DNA of 64,000 nucleotides, taken from Chaenocephalus aceratus (lineage: Eukaryota; Chordata; Actinopteri; Perciformes; Channichthyidae). The translations under genes were made by a program, and so were the position numbers. The notes under the pieces were generated by a model, which was given only the letters and a program-made list of their open reading frames with translations, ran no database searches and was not told where the DNA came from. The stretch's first letter is position 1; the number at the start of each line of letters is the position of its first letter. This document shows positions 49,321 to 62,322 of this stretch, one piece after another. The stretch is taken from assembly GCA_023974075.1 (NCBI GenBank), contig CM043787.1, forward strand, positions 38,130,137 to 38,194,136, given 5' to 3'.

Positions 49321-51509
49321 TAAATTGAAAAGATAATACATTTGCAACATAGGTAGTCCAAATGTTTGGAAATGCATGTGTCTGTAATAAGAAGATGAAT
49401 CCACGAGGATGTCAGCAATCTTGTGGGAGCCATCAGTGAAGTAGTATGGTGAGAGTCTGGCAGGAGTTAAGGGTTTAACACAACCTTCATATTGTGCTTT
49501 TAAGGATGCAAGCACAAACACAAACAACCAGTAAGGGGAGACATTACGGTTGACCTAAATTCTGATTTGAATTGACTGGAGCATTATGTACAACAGACTT
49601 CTGCAAAAATATTTCACATAGCAGTATGCTAGTGATTTAAAACTCTTTCATACTTTAAACGCACGTTCTTTAAGTACATGTGTTGGAGGTCTTTCAGAGT
49701 CTAATGGGAAGCTTACATATTGTTCTGCTATTTGCTCCCAGTACAGAGATAAGTGTTAAGACGTCTTCAGCCTAGCTTTGCTGTAAGCTGCTGGAAACGG
49801 CAAGCAATTCTACATCAATAAGAAAAAAATACAAAGTGTCTCGGTATTCAGTCAATCCGACTAGTGATCATTTGTATTGATGCTATTTGGCTTGTTGTGG
49901 GATGATGCATGACACAGCTTCCTTCACTGCAGATAAACTGCTGTGTATAAGTGTTCAGGGAAATGAACATGTGTGTGCCTGCCAGGGAGAGCATGCACAC
50001 AGGAAGAGAACTGACCAGACATCCATATAAATGATTACAGTCGTAGGGATATAAAGTCATAGCATTTGTCATTGTTATTGAGAGGGAGAGAGAGCAACAT
50101 GAGCAGAGGCAGGTGGGGAAAAGGAGAGATGTGTAATGGATCCATGGAAGAAAGATTGGCACTTAAAGAAATTAAAAATCTGATCGTAGATGAGTAATGA
50201 ACTCATTGAATTCTCATTAATGAGTGAAATGACCAGGAGGGATGCATGCTTAGGGAGAAAGAGTGAATACTGAGAAGTGAGGGAGCCACTCCATCCAAAA
50301 TATTCCCATCATATTACTTTCAAGGACTCTTGAAGTCTATTAGGATAATAAGAAATAATAGAACAAAGATAAATCATCTGTTTTTCAATGTTTTAATGAT
50401 AATACTTAATTGGAAAAGGTAGTAAATATGCATGTAAATGGGGGACAGAAACAAATAATGTATATTGTCGAACAGTAGGTCAAAGATGTTCAGAAAATGA
50501 TTCCTTAACAGTTGCTTATTAAAACATTTCAGAAATAATCTCAAGGTATAACATTGCATAAGACTTTTCTTATTTTAAATCCGACATTTTGACATTAAGA
50601 TTCTCTCTGCAAAATAGAAAAAGTGGCCCTTTTAAAGTTTTAGAAGCCCTGCATTTTATCTCGTTATTCATTCAGAGGATTTAACTTCTACGTATAATTG
50701 ATTCAAATATTTAATTTTCCTCAGGGAGGTTTTTTTTTCTGCGGTCAAATTAAAAAGGGCATATCTCATGTTATAAAATGCATGGAGTAATAGTTTTAAG
50801 ATTGCTGTATGTGGGTCATGTGACGTCCTCGGTGATTCCTGCTGTGGAATAACACAAGCTATTTGAGTTTTCTCAGTGTAAGTGTTTCCTTGTTGTTTAC
50901 CGTTTATCTTCACTGGAGCTACACCCACTCTTCAACGGGGCTTCTCTTTGTTGTTTGACTAAAATAAATCAATAGACTTCAGTTCAATCTAATGATGTCT
51001 TCCTGAAAACCAAATAAATACAATTTCAATATGTGACTAGGGAATCATTGTTATTATTTAAATAAAGGATCTAGACATCACTTTGTTCTGTCATACTAAA
51101 ATATTAGAGGAATATGTCAAAGAGTTTTTTTCCAAAGCATAAAGTGAGGATCTACTGGTTGTTTTACCCAGATTCAGCTTCTTACAGCATACATTTTTCT
51201 AAACTCAGTAAAGCCTCAAGCTCTGTTTTGTTTGCTTACCCGGATTTCAGAACAGCATGTAACTGTTTTACCAGCTCAGGTGATTTATGGCAGGGCACTC
51301 TCTGGTGCGGATGCTGTTTAGCTTGCTGATATTCTAGTATACCAAAGAGGAACACAGTAAAAAGCCCCAAGAGGTAAAGGTCAGATAGAACAGCATTTAA
51401 GTTTGTTGGAGGGGGACAAACTTGCTTTTTATCGTTGTATAACAAAGCAGTTACACATTTCCTCTTGGATACTGCTTCTACTTTATATTTGCTGCCTACA
51501 TTTTTATTA

Positions 51510-52019
51510 ATGGTTGAACAAAATGTAATACTTGGTCATCAGATTTATTATAGATCCTTGCAGCCAATGTTTTTAATTAATAAAGTTTTTAAAAAGGACC
51601 TTCAAAGCAAAACTCATGATCCGTTATTGGTGATGCAACAAGGAATGAATGAATCATCAAATAGCAGCATGTCAAAGCAAATCCTTGCTGTACTGCTGAG
51701 GGACCAACATATACATGAAATAGTTATAAGTAATCATTCATTTATTAAAGATATACTGCTATCAAGTCTTTTGATAAAAAAGTTCCCAAATTTAACAAAC
51801 ATGTTAATCCACTTTGATCCCACATTTTGGAGCCATACCAGCCTTTTTAATCCACTGCACTGCGGGGCATTAAACAGTGTTGCCAAATGTCAACATATTT
51901 GTCAGTGCAATTTCAAATTAACGGCAACTTACTCTCCTGAAAAATATCCAAACTCAAGGAAGCTTACAGCTCTCCAGCCTAGCTTTAAAGACACATGTGA
52001 GAGTATCTGTGTGTATTGA
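51510..52019 (+). other. unexplained open reading frame, no recognised domain
   Basis: The frame is open from about 51435 with its first ATG at about 51510, giving roughly 170 codons to the stop at 52017-52019. It is AT-rich and rich in Leu, Ser, Lys and His, with no signal peptide, domain or repeat that I recognise. Composition is the same as the flanking intron-like DNA. It is probably a chance frame, but it is the longest not explained by a repeat or mobile element. Confidence 0.12.
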
Positions 52020-52745
52020 TAATCTCACCCCGGGATGCATGCTGCCACTCTGGATCGACTTGTGAGCCTGCATTACGCTCAGACACTCAGACACTCAGTC
52101 ATCCAGGAAGCCTTCCCTTCCATCAAGCAGCCAGCCAATCAGTCAACCACCACTAAGTCTGTCAGCCAGTTATCTGGTCAGTTAGTCAACCGACCCGAGG
52201 TCAGTGTGACAGGAGGGCAGCCAATTAGTCAAACATCCATCTGCTTCCTGGTTACAGCGGATGGTTTTATGGTAAATCCTGAACTCACACATTGATATGC
52301 ATTTCTGATCATAAATAGATCATACGCCCACCATCCTGTTTGTTTGTCTTATTTCCAACATCAACCCTGCTTCGTTTCTATTTCAGTGGTGAATCATAAA
52401 GGAAAACTGAAATGTAGGCTACAAGCCTATGATCAGTCGTCATTTGTGTGTGTTTGTGTGTTTTCCAGGGATTCATAAACCAGGTGCAACGCAGAGCAGG
52501 AGTCACTACCAATAACAGCATGAAGGCAAGAGAGAGAAAGAAGGAGGGTCTACATCAGAGTTTGTTTTATTAAGTATGACAGCTTGTTGACAGCGCTGGC
52601 TTGTTTTTGATGCTGTCAGCCGATTATTAATTTAGAGCTGAATACAGGTTGTTGGATGGATCTGTATGAGCATGTGAGATAGGACTTTGTTTCAGTTTAA
52701 GCTCACAGCTATGGGAGGTGTAAGGGAGTGCGCTACATCTGTCTG

Positions 52746-52761
52746 TGGGGGGGGGGGGGGG
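52746..52761. repeat. poly-G run
   Basis: Sixteen consecutive G. Confidence 0.95.
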
Positions 52762-53757
52762 TGCAGAGGACACGTTAAATCATAGATAGCCTCAACTGTT
52801 CTCACTGGCCTCCATGAGCAGATTTGCTATGCAGACTGTCAAAACCACGGCCCATTAAAAGCTAAATTGACTCCCGGAACTGTTGTTGCTAGTGTGAAGT
52901 AAGAGAGAAGATGAAGGCAGAAGCGAATCAATTATTTTTGTACTTTTTCCAAAGCAGCATGTAAAAAAAAAAAAGAGGAAACCCAAAAGCCATTCAAATC
53001 TCATGTTCACCAGTGAGTTTTGTGTTGTTAGTGTGAACCGACAAATGGTTTCTGGTGTTGAATTCACAGAGACACTGTGTGATTTACAGTACCTTACACT
53101 GACAGAAATGGTTTTCATTACACTGGTGAATAAAAGGTACTAATTCATTAAAATAGTTGGAGCGTCACTGAAATAAATTATTACCTCAACAACTGTTATG
53201 GCTAAATATTGTATTTTCACAAATACCTTTTTTAAGTATCCTGAAAATAAACTGCAACTTATGGCTTCTGTTTCTGAATTTCTAACATTTGCAATTAAAT
53301 AAATAACTAAAAATCCAGCATGAATAATTCACAATATTTTGGATCAAATACTTCAACATTGATATTACGTCGAAACTGTAGGGTTGACTTTTGGTGCTTT
53401 CACAAAATATTTACACAATGAGATTTTTGATTAAAGAAAGATTCAGTAATGTGGATACAATGACCAAGTTAGCTAGATGGAAATACAAAAATAGCATTAG
53501 TGAAATAAAATAATTTCCTTTAATGCAGCCTGAAACCAGAAAAAGACGATAGACGTCATACAAGGATTTAAGAGATATGAGGCTGTATTTAGTCTTATAT
53601 GATATTACCGATCTAACAGTAATAATAATAATAGGAAACATTTTATATTTCTGTTTTTAATAGCCTTTAATGGACATATTTCCCCATAAGCAAAGTGAGG
53701 AGCCACTGTGTCCTCCAACATTTATGTACAGAGGATTTCACATGTCCTTTACTTGAG

Positions 53758-54640
53758 CTTAAAGGTGGGGTAGGTAAGTTTGAGAAACCGGCTCGAGCTC
53801 TTAACATCCCGATAGCAATGAATATCTTAAGTGCTTTGAAAAAAAATCCATACAAAAATCATCTGTGGAAGCCGTAGTACTGTAAAAAGCACGACCAATC
53901 ATTTTAGCCAGCCCGGCTAAAATAACTGGATGGCCTACCTGCCTGTCAGTCTTCCATCTGTGCACAAATGTATCTTGTGCCCTCATTGGTCATGTGCGCG
54001 TTTGTGTGAGTTGGAGGATGGAGGAGGGGCTCTGTAAGGAAGTGGCAGATTTTTTTCCGGTTGTGCACTTTCAAATTCTAGCGCACTCGAGCTGGTTGTC
54101 ACTGGCCGTTTCTCAATCGCGAGGATGCTTGCTTGGTAGCACATGTCCTCCAAGTCACTTCCTTCAGAAGCTAGGCAAGAATCCTTCCTGGCATTCGGAA
54201 AACGAAGAGTGGAACAGGCTAGCAAGTGTCCAGGTGTGCGTCATATGAGAGGCCCCGCCTTACATTTTCCGCCACAGATTTGGGGTAATTGGTCCGTGCG
54301 CAAAGCATTGTGGGGATTTGAAGGACGCGAAGTCTAGCCATGTGCAGCCTCAAAATTACCCCCAAAACAAGGATGCGGCCTCGGTGGAATTCCAAGTATG
54401 CTGGAGATTGGAACAGTCCTTCCGCGGCACTCGATGACGTAGCATCCTTGAAATATTGGCTTGGAAGCCAGTTTCCTCGCGATTGAGAAACGGCCATTGT
54501 CACTACCCGATCTGTCCCCCTGCCCGATCTGTAATGCGCATGTGCGAGATGGTCCGCCATATTGGACAACTCCGGACGGCAACCCAAGTAGGACATTTGA
54601 CACAGTGGCTTTTGGCAAAGCTCAGAAAGAAAACTCGAGA
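53758..54640. mobile_element. TTAA-bounded DNA element, right end unresolved
   Basis: The left end reads TTAAAGGTGGGGTAGGTAAG, then TTTGAGAAACCGG, a terminus that resembles a dispersed fish TTAA-type MITE. The interior is non-coding and contains CCGGCTCGAGC. It is interrupted by a complete smaller MITE at 54103-54496. No inverted matching right end was found, so the 3' boundary given is approximate. Confidence 0.5.
54103..54496. mobile_element. 394-bp MITE with perfect 23-bp inverted ends
   Basis: 54103-54125 and 54474-54496 are perfect reverse complements, beginning TGGCCGTTTCTCAATCGC. TTGTCAC flanks both sides (54096-54102 and 54497-54503) as a 7-base target duplication. The interior is non-coding. 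Removing the element and one duplicate restores a continuous host sequence CTGGTTGTCACTACCCG, so it inserted into the surrounding TTAA-type element. The superfamily is not clear from a 7-base duplication. Confidence 0.9.
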
Positions 54641-56157
54641 GGGATGAGTTATTGTTATTACAACGTGACTTCACTATTATTTAACAACTCTTTTTATTGG
54701 GTTATTTTATTTGGGGTTACGTACATTGTCAGAATAAGTGAGAAATTAATTTAACTTCTGTTAGACAGCTATCATACTGAATAAATATTTACTGTGAATG
54801 TATGCAAAAATGTATGGCATATAGCTGACTTTTGAAGTAGATCTATAAGTAGAAGATATAGACAAATTCAACCATGATAAATGTATGTGCTTTTTATGGT
54901 AATTCTAGTAAACGAAGTAATGCAAAAAAATAATTGTTGTTTAATCTACCGAAATGTAAAATCACAAAGGTTTCAATTTCTAAAAGCAAGAGATGTATGC
55001 AGGTCAACATGGACTACAATTCTCTGGGACACATAACATGTTGTTGAGAAAAGCTCCGTGACAGTGTATTGAGAAGCTGGAACAGAAGGCAGCCTGAAGG
55101 TGATGCCAGGACTTCAACTTTAAGTTTATTTTGGGCAACTCGACTGTATGATAAGCTCTGCTCTGGGACAAATATAAGTGACACAGAAGAAGTTTATCAG
55201 CAGTGTGTAGCCACATCACAGAGCCTCTGTTTCATCACTGTCACCCAATAGTTCTCTGAAAAGTTCCAACCCAAAGGAAAGTCTACATCCTTTCTGCTTA
55301 GGATAACGCTATAAAAGTAAACATTGAATACTGTAAAACAGCAGCTGAATACATTCAGTTCACTCCAACTTTCTATTCCACGCAGAAGTGATTGATTTTA
55401 GGGCAAAACATGCTCAGACAACAAACCTGGCAAGACATATGAGAAGAAGAGAGCAAGCAAAGGAGAGAGAGAGAGAACAGGGCACCGGTCCAAAGGGCAA
55501 TTCAGTACAGCAGCCTGATACTGTGTTGTCCAGATGGTCTGCCCTTATTATGGGCTGTATATGTTTCTGTAATGAGCGTCACGACCATAAGTCCTGCGAG
55601 TGACCTAAAATTATGAATCTTTTTATCGAACTCGCTGAACTTGGCCTTTGAAGATGTTCTACGGAACTACAAAACATACACTCAATCACACACGCAATGC
55701 TGTAAAAGCACACATTCACACACAAAATATTTAATTACTGCTCAGCCTTAATTTTTATCTTTCATTATACCTTTGAGAAATGTCTAAGCTATGTTCAAAT
55801 AAGAGTTTGTGCAAATTTGTGTGGAAAATAACAAAGTCCCATGAGATTTGATGATGAAATACTGATGGAATAACCTGTCTCACCCCTTCTGTTACCCACC
55901 CTGTCTCTTTTCTCTCTTGCCTTCTTTTCATTTAATTTCAAACCTTTATTTATCCAGATTGGTCCCATTGAGGACCTCTGTGAAGAACCAGCACCTTACC
56001 GTGGTAGAGAGGTTTGTGTGCCCTGATGAACCTGGGGGCTGTGTTGTCTGGAACCTTGTGTTCCTGGTAGGGTCTCCCATGGCAAATTGGTCTCAGGCAA
56101 GGGGCCAGACTAAGATTGGTTCAAAAGACTTCATGAAAGAACAACAAAGAAGTGAGG

Positions 56158-56440
56158 ATAATAATAATAATAATAATAATAATAATCCTTATATTTATTA
56201 TAGCGCTTTATCAATGACTCTCAAAGCGCTTTACAAATACACATTACACATACAGATCATACATACATGTAATGGTCATCTACTGTGGACAATACCCACA
56301 GGAGCAAATTTGGGTGAAGTGTCTTGCCCAAGGACACAACGGCCTGACGCAGTGGGGCGGGAGCGGGTTTCGAACTGGAGTTCCCCAACGCCCCCTTGAT
56401 CTGATGATCAAACGCACAGACCACTGCGCCACCCATACCC
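56158..56440 (-). mobile_element. tRNA-derived SINE nested in the LINE leader
   Basis: On the minus strand it starts GGGTATGGGTGGCGCAGTGG, containing an A-box-like TGGCGCAGTGG. About 45 bases later it has a B-box-like GTTCGAAAC. A central domain follows with TGTCCTTGGGCAAGACAC, and it ends in an (ATT)n tail of about 29 bases (plus-strand 56158-56186). A/B boxes would drive RNA polymerase III. It interrupts the 5' region of the LINE. Confidence 0.85.
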
Positions 56441-56639
56441 GGCCCGGAGGAAGCCCGGGGTCCCCTTCTGGAGCCAGGCCCAGAAGGAGGACTCGTCGGC
56501 GAGCGTCTGGTGGCCGGGCTTGCCACGGAGCCCGGCCGGGCACAGCCCGAAAAGGCAACATGGGCAACACCTCCGCTTCTCCGTCCCGCGGGCCCACCAC
56601 CTACTGGAAACAGTGAAAGCAGAGGGTCTCGACGGACCA

Positions 56640-57614
56640 GACCCGGGCGACAGAAGCTGGCTTTGGGGAGGAAGGAGCCGGAGCTTGTGCGGGAGGTGGA
56701 GCGTTACCAGTTGGATCTGGTTGGGCTCACCTCTACGCACAGCTACGGCTCTGGAACCTTACTTCTGGATAGGGATTGGACTCTATTCTTCTCCGGAGTT
56801 GCTCAAGGTGTGAGGCGCCGGGTGGGTGTGGGGGTACTCACAAGTCCCCGGTTGGGTGCTTCGTTGTTGGAGTTTAGCCCAGGGGACGAGAGGGTCGCCT
56901 CCCTACGCCTGCGGGTTATGGGGGGGGAAAACTCTGACTGGTGTGTGTGCTTATGCACCAAACAGCAGTTCAGAGTATACGGCCTTCTTGGAGACCCTGG
57001 AAAGAGTCCTGTATGGGGCTCCTGAAGGGGACTCTTTAATCTTGCTGGGAGACTTTAACGCACATGTGGGCAATGATGGAGACACTTGGAGGGGCGTGAT
57101 TGGGAGGAACGGCCCCCCTGATCTGAACCGGAGTGGTGGTTTGTTACTGGACTTCTGTGCTAGTCATGGATTGGCGATAACAAACACCATGTTCGAACTT
57201 AAGGATGCTCATAAGTGTACGTGGTACCAGAGCACCCTAGGCAGAAGGTCCATGATCGATTTCGTTATCGTATCATCGGACCTGAGGCCGTACGTTTTGG
57301 ACACTCGGGTAAAGAGAGGGGCGGAGTTGTCAACTGATCACCATCTGGTGGTGAGTTGGGTCGAGTGGCGGGGGAAGCCTCTGGATAGACCTGGTAAGCC
57401 CAAACGTGTAGTTCGGGTGAACTGGGAATGTCTGGAGGAGACCCAAGTTCAGGAGGCCTTCAACTCACACCTCCGGCGGAGCTTTTCGGCCATTCCTGTG
57501 GAGGTTGGGGACATTGAACCAGAGTGGTCGGTGTTCAAAGCCTCTATTGCTGAAGCCGCGGCGGGGAGCTGTGGTCTCAAGGTCTTAGGAGCCTCAAGGG
57601 GCGGTAACCCTTGA
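56640..57614 (+). pseudogene. LINE apurinic-type endonuclease domain, degenerate
   Basis: Two frames carry the domain. The frame open to 57025 holds PELVREVERYQLDLVGLTST, SGTLLLDRDWTLFFSGVA and [11 protein letters not shown]. The frame from about 56826 continues with [37 protein letters not shown] and TDHHLVVSW. The last three contain catalytic Asp/Asn and His residues of the EEP nuclease fold that nicks target DNA. The amino-terminal motif with the metal-binding Asn appears deleted at about 56665, where the leader joins directly to the KEPELV segment. The second frame ends at TGA 57612-57614, where the family normally reads an Arg codon, as would follow from CpG decay. Confidence 0.85.
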
Positions 57615-58456
57615 ACCTCCTGGTGGACACCGGTGGTCAGGGAAACCGTCCGACTGAAGAAGGAGGCCTTCAGGGATGTGTTATCCCGGGGGACTCCCGA
57701 GGCAGTTGCAAGGTACCGACAGGCCGTGGCCGAGGCTGAGGCTTTGGGAGAAATTCGGAGAAGACATGGAAAAGGACTTTCGGGCGGCACCAAAGTTGTT
57801 TTGGAAAACTGTCCGACACCTCAGGAGGGGGAAGCAGGGAACCATCCAAGCTGTGTACAGTAAGGATGGGACGTTGTTGACCTCAACTGATGGAATGTTA
57901 GGGCGTTGGAAGGAACGCTTTGAGGAACTCCTGAACCCGACAACTCCGCCCTCTATGTTAGAGGCAGAGCTGGAGTATGACGGGGGATCAACACCAATCT
58001 CCCAGGGGAGGTCACTGACTCCGCCAGGGCTGCGCTTTGTCACCAATCCTGTTTGTAATATACATGGATCGGATTTCGAGGCGTAGTCGTGGGGGAGGGG
58101 GTCTGCATTTCGGTGGACTAAGGATTACACCACTGCTTTTTGCAGATGATGTGGTTCTAATGGCTTCATCGGTCTGCGACCTTCAGCACTCACTGGATCG
58201 GTTCGCAACCGAGTGTGAAGCGGCTGGGATGAGGCTCAGCCCCTCCAAATCTGAGGCCATGGTTCTCAGCAGGAAACCGATGGACTGTCCACTCCAAGTA
58301 GGGAATGAGTCCTTACCCCAAGTGAAGGAGTTCAAGTATCTCGGGGTCTTGTTCTCGAGTGAGGGAACAATGGAGCGTGAGATGGGCCGGAGAATCGGAG
58401 CAGGGGGAGCGGAGCAGCGGGAGCGGTACTGCAGTCGGTTTACCGCACCGTTGTGA
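57615..58456 (+). pseudogene. LINE reverse transcriptase, internally deleted
   Basis: After the stop, RLKKEAFRDVLSRGTPEAVA and, in another frame, EKDFRAAPKLFWKTVRHLRR and GRWKERFEELLNP mark the linker before the polymerase. At about 58005-58030 the sequence jumps from the SQGRSLTP segment to GCALSPILFVIYMDRISRRS, the end of reverse transcriptase motif B. Motif C follows as LLFADDVVLMAS and then LPQVKEFKYLGVLF. Fingers and motif A (with the first catalytic Asp) are missing, so the enzyme is dead. The frame breaks again at about 58400. Confidence 0.85.
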
Positions 58457-58878
58457 CAAAAAGTGAGCTGAGCCAGACGGCAAAGCTCTCTGTCTACCGG
58501 GCCATTTTCGTTCCTACCCTCACCTATGGTCATGAAGGATGGGTCATGACCGAAAGAACGAGATAGCGGATACAAGCGGCCGAGATGGCTTTTCTCCGCA
58601 GGGTGGCTGGTGTCTCCCTTAGGGATAAGGTGAGAAGTTTGGTCATCCGGGAGGGACTCGGAGTTGAACCGCTCCTCCTTCGCGTCGAAAGGAGCCAGTT
58701 GAGGTGGTTCGGGCACCTAGTGAGGATGCCACCTGGGCGCCTCCCTAGGGAGGTATTCCAGGCACGTCCAGCTGGGAAGAGACCAAGGGGTAGACCTAGG
58801 ACCAGGTGGAGGGATTATATCTCTTCGCTGGCCTGGGAGCGCCTTGGGATCCCCCAGTCAGAGCTGGTTAAAGTTTGA
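58457..58878 (+). pseudogene. LINE carboxy-terminal region
   Basis: The frame at 58585-58878 carries AFLRRVAGVSLRDKVRS, SQLRWFGHLVRMPPGRLPRE, KRPRGRPRTRWRDY and AWERLGIP, the basic carboxy-terminal segment of this LINE family. Just upstream, at about 58561, the in-frame codon is TAG after the ERTR residues. Confidence 0.8.
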
Positions 58879-58932
58879 GGCTCTCTGCTGGAACTGCTAC
58901 CCCCGCGACCCGACCACGGATAAGCGGGAGAA

Positions 58933-58949
58933 GATGGATGGATGGATGG
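58933..58949 (+). repeat. LINE 3' (GATG)n tail
   Basis: Four GATG units close the LINE. Such short tandem tails mark the 3' end of many fish non-LTR elements. Confidence 0.85.
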
Positions 58950-60095
58950 TCCAATTGAGATCAATGGGAATGTTCTAGTTACTGAAACACTGAATTCAGT
59001 TTCACTTTGCTCTTATGTGTCTGAACATGTCAGCTGCCCTCAAGCAATAATACAGCCTTTAAAACACACGCATATTTTTAGCAGTGATGGCTGCAGAAAT
59101 TATAAAATGTATTCATAGCCTGACAATAAACAGAAACACACACTGATGCCAGCTACTTGCTTTTACGCTACACATTTCACACTCACAATAAAGCCTACCT
59201 ATGATAGTGCTATCAAGCACAGTAACGTGAGTTTCAGTGATTTAATTATACTGCATCAGATGATGGATGGATTGAATGGACATTTTAATTTGCTATATAG
59301 TGCACATAGTTCCTTTACTACATCAACTTTAAACTCTGCTCTGGGGAGGGGACATTTAGTCAAACCTTTAATAATTGTCCCTAAAACGCTGTGACACAAA
59401 GGGGATGTTGATCCAAGTTATATTGCTCTGCTTACCCTGGGGATCATTGTGTTCTGTTATTTTAAGTTTGCATTATTGATATTGAGCGCTGTTGTGATTG
59501 TCGATCCCTTGGGCAGCTTCAGTGATATTAAATGTTGATTGCCCTTGAACTCCTATCATGAGAAAAACAAATTAGAGGCACTTTATTTGCTCAGCACTTT
59601 ATGTGTTTACGTGTTTATCTTAGTTAGAAAGAGGTGTATGGAGATTAAGATGCTGCAAAGTGAATCTGTGAAAAGGGAGAGAAAGGACTTTAGGAATACT
59701 AAATCTGAATAAGTCTACAGTTGTGATTCACAGGGGAGCCTCATGGGGCTTTCTGTACAAAACGAGACTTGTCAAGTTCTCTACTTTTGGAGTGAGGACC
59801 CACATTAAGAACAGCTAATCTACAGTAGGAGTGCAGCGCACCGTGGGGATCCATCTCTCAAGAATACACACACACACAAATATGTACATTTGCACACACC
59901 TGAAACTCTTGGAGGACACAAAAACACAGACACGCCGGCTGCTGGGAGATGTGGAGGCAATGTGGAGTGCGTGGGGGGGCAATCCAGTTTTATCCACCTA
60001 ATACTGTCTCCAGCAACACTCCCCACACACTGGATTAGCTAGTGGGCTTTGTCAATATACTGTAGAGAAGCAGGGGGAGAGCGAGACTGAGTGTG

Positions 60096-60124
60096 TGCGT
60101 GCGTGCGTGCGTGCGTGCGTGCGT
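60096..60124. repeat. (TGCG)n microsatellite
   Basis: Seven TGCG units. Alternating purine-pyrimidine sequence of this type favours Z-DNA. Confidence 0.93.
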
Positions 60125-60306
60125 GATAGAGATGGGGAGGATATATGAGAGGAAAGTTTGTAGGTACTGAGAAATGTAGCTTCTGTGTCTGAGAGTGTTT
60201 GTGTGCTGTTTTTTTATTCGATTTGTGTAATGCCATGCAGCCATTGAAGACAAAAATCATACATGGAAAAACAAAAGGGCATACAGAATTGTCTGTTGAT
60301 GTGCCA

Positions 60307-60502
<196 letters not shown>

Positions 60503-62298
60503 ATTCACTTTCCAGTCATTGTTTCAGAGAGCATAGGTGGGGCTTGGAGAATAGCATGTTATTTATTAAAATATTCCATATGCTCGGAGCACAGACTCAC
60601 TACATAACTGAGCCAGTATTCACTGTAAAACATACAAGCTTTCCAAATGAATGAATCATTTTCTGTAGTGTAACTTACAGAAGGAGAGGGAAAAAAGGTT
60701 GAGGGAGAAGGAGAGGCAGAGGAGGATGAATACATTGTGGGGGAGGAGAGAGACGCAGGAAAAGTGAATGAAATCTAGCTACTTAAAGTGCTTTTTACAA
60801 CAATTGTGTTCATGTTCCTTTCTGGTAAATACCCATTTAAATTGTGTAAAAAGCCGTGGAGGCATTTCTTAAGGTTTGCAAAAACATACTGTGTATGGAG
60901 GATTTGCAACGGAAATGTGTTTTGGTTGTTTGCATTTAAATGGTTACCTTTTCAAAAACATGTTTTATATTGATGTGGAAATGTTATATAATCCGCACTT
61001 TGCTTTCCAAACATGTTGAACAGAATTTGCAATTAATCAGCATGAACTGTAAAATAGTGAAAATGAGAAATGGAAGAAAATGGATTAAGAAAAAGGCACA
61101 AAGGAAATCAGGAGGATGGAAGTATGTTGGTTTAGCATATTTAAAAAGCTTTTACCCACTAAAGTTTGGGTGGGATTTAAGAAACAAAGTAAAATAAGAA
61201 CAAACTAGGACAAACCAAATCCATTTGAAAATGTTTTATTTTCTTTAGTTGTTATTTGTAAATCTTAAGATACAGTTAAGGCAGCAGTTAATTTGACTGT
61301 TTCTATTTTGCATTGAAGATATTGTTCATTATAAGATGAAAAACATTTGTTATTTAAACACAAACAGATGAGCTTTAAGCATATATTTTAGGTGTGTTTG
61401 AAAATTGCAAATGTGTTCTGATCTAAGGGATTGAACAACCTCAGAGCTAAATGTGCCCAGACTGTATTATCCATAACTGTGAAATACAAATCAGGGAAGA
61501 TGTATAATCGTCCCTGAAAATGTTTAACCAGACAGTTGGCTAAATCATAATAGTTATATCATTTGGGAAAAGTTCTTATATGTCTACTTGCATTAAGAAA
61601 ACATTAGTGATTATAAAAAGATCGTGCTAAAACTCAAGTATCAAATCAGTCCAAGCAGAAGAAGAACTTTTAGGTGGTCTTTAGTTTCAGCTTTGTCTAA
61701 TGCTGAGTAAACATTCAACAAAGCACCACTGTCTTTGTTTATCTCTTTCACAAGTCAGAACCATTTGTATTTGTTTTTTTCCCCAAGATGTTCTTTTGTG
61801 AGCATATAAGTTTCTTCTATCTCGGGTTTGAAAAACACAAACAAAAACTGTAGGACAGATATTGAGGAACCACAGGGGGTCGGAGAATTCAGAAAGACAT
61901 ATCTAACAGAGAAAACTGTGGACAGGGATTTGTGGTGGCCCCCTACCAACACTGATGCTTGTCACAGAAATGAATAAGTAAACAGCCTTCTGTTTTTATC
62001 GCTGCCCTCCATCATGAAACACAAACACTACATGGTCCACTGACGGAGCCCCGTACTGTACTGGTCCATCATCTGCTGCACCTAGCTGCTTATGCATGTT
62101 GGTGCAAAAAACTGCTGAAGGTTTCAGTGTTTAAACTCCAACACTGCTACAGTAAGTACAGTCACTTTGCCTGCCGTTTAATAGACAGCAAGTGCTTCAT
62201 AAAGTTATTTTGTAGGAATTAAAAAAGAGAAATAGTCCATGTGAGTGACAGAGTAGTTTATCCCACAGATATCTAACAGCTAAATGCAGCCATGCACA

Positions 62299-62322
62299 GA
62301 CACACACACACACACACACACA
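62299..62322. repeat. (CA)n microsatellite
   Basis: Twelve CA units. Confidence 0.93.

Larger units (their letters stand above)
55974..58947 (+). mobile_element. APE-type LINE, internally deleted, with nested SINE
   Basis: From 5' to 3' it has a leader with HLTVVERFVCPDEPGG-like and VGSPMAN coding traces, a nested SINE, an apurinic endonuclease region, a partial reverse transcriptase, a carboxy-terminal GHLVRMPPGRLPREVF segment, and a 3' end CGACCCGACCACGGATAAGC followed by (GATG)n. Near-matching GGTCCCATTGAG (55961-55972) and GGTCCAATTGAG (58948-58959) look like the target duplication. An intact copy would be about 4 kb or more. This one lacks the reverse transcriptase motifs before motif B and has several stops. 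The family is abundant in fish, but I do not assign a clade with certainty. Confidence 0.88.

Noticed and set aside
56360..56441. Possible tRNA gene on the minus strand with A and B boxes
   Set aside because: It continues into a SINE body with a (ATT)n tail and does not fold as a complete tRNA; it is the SINE head.
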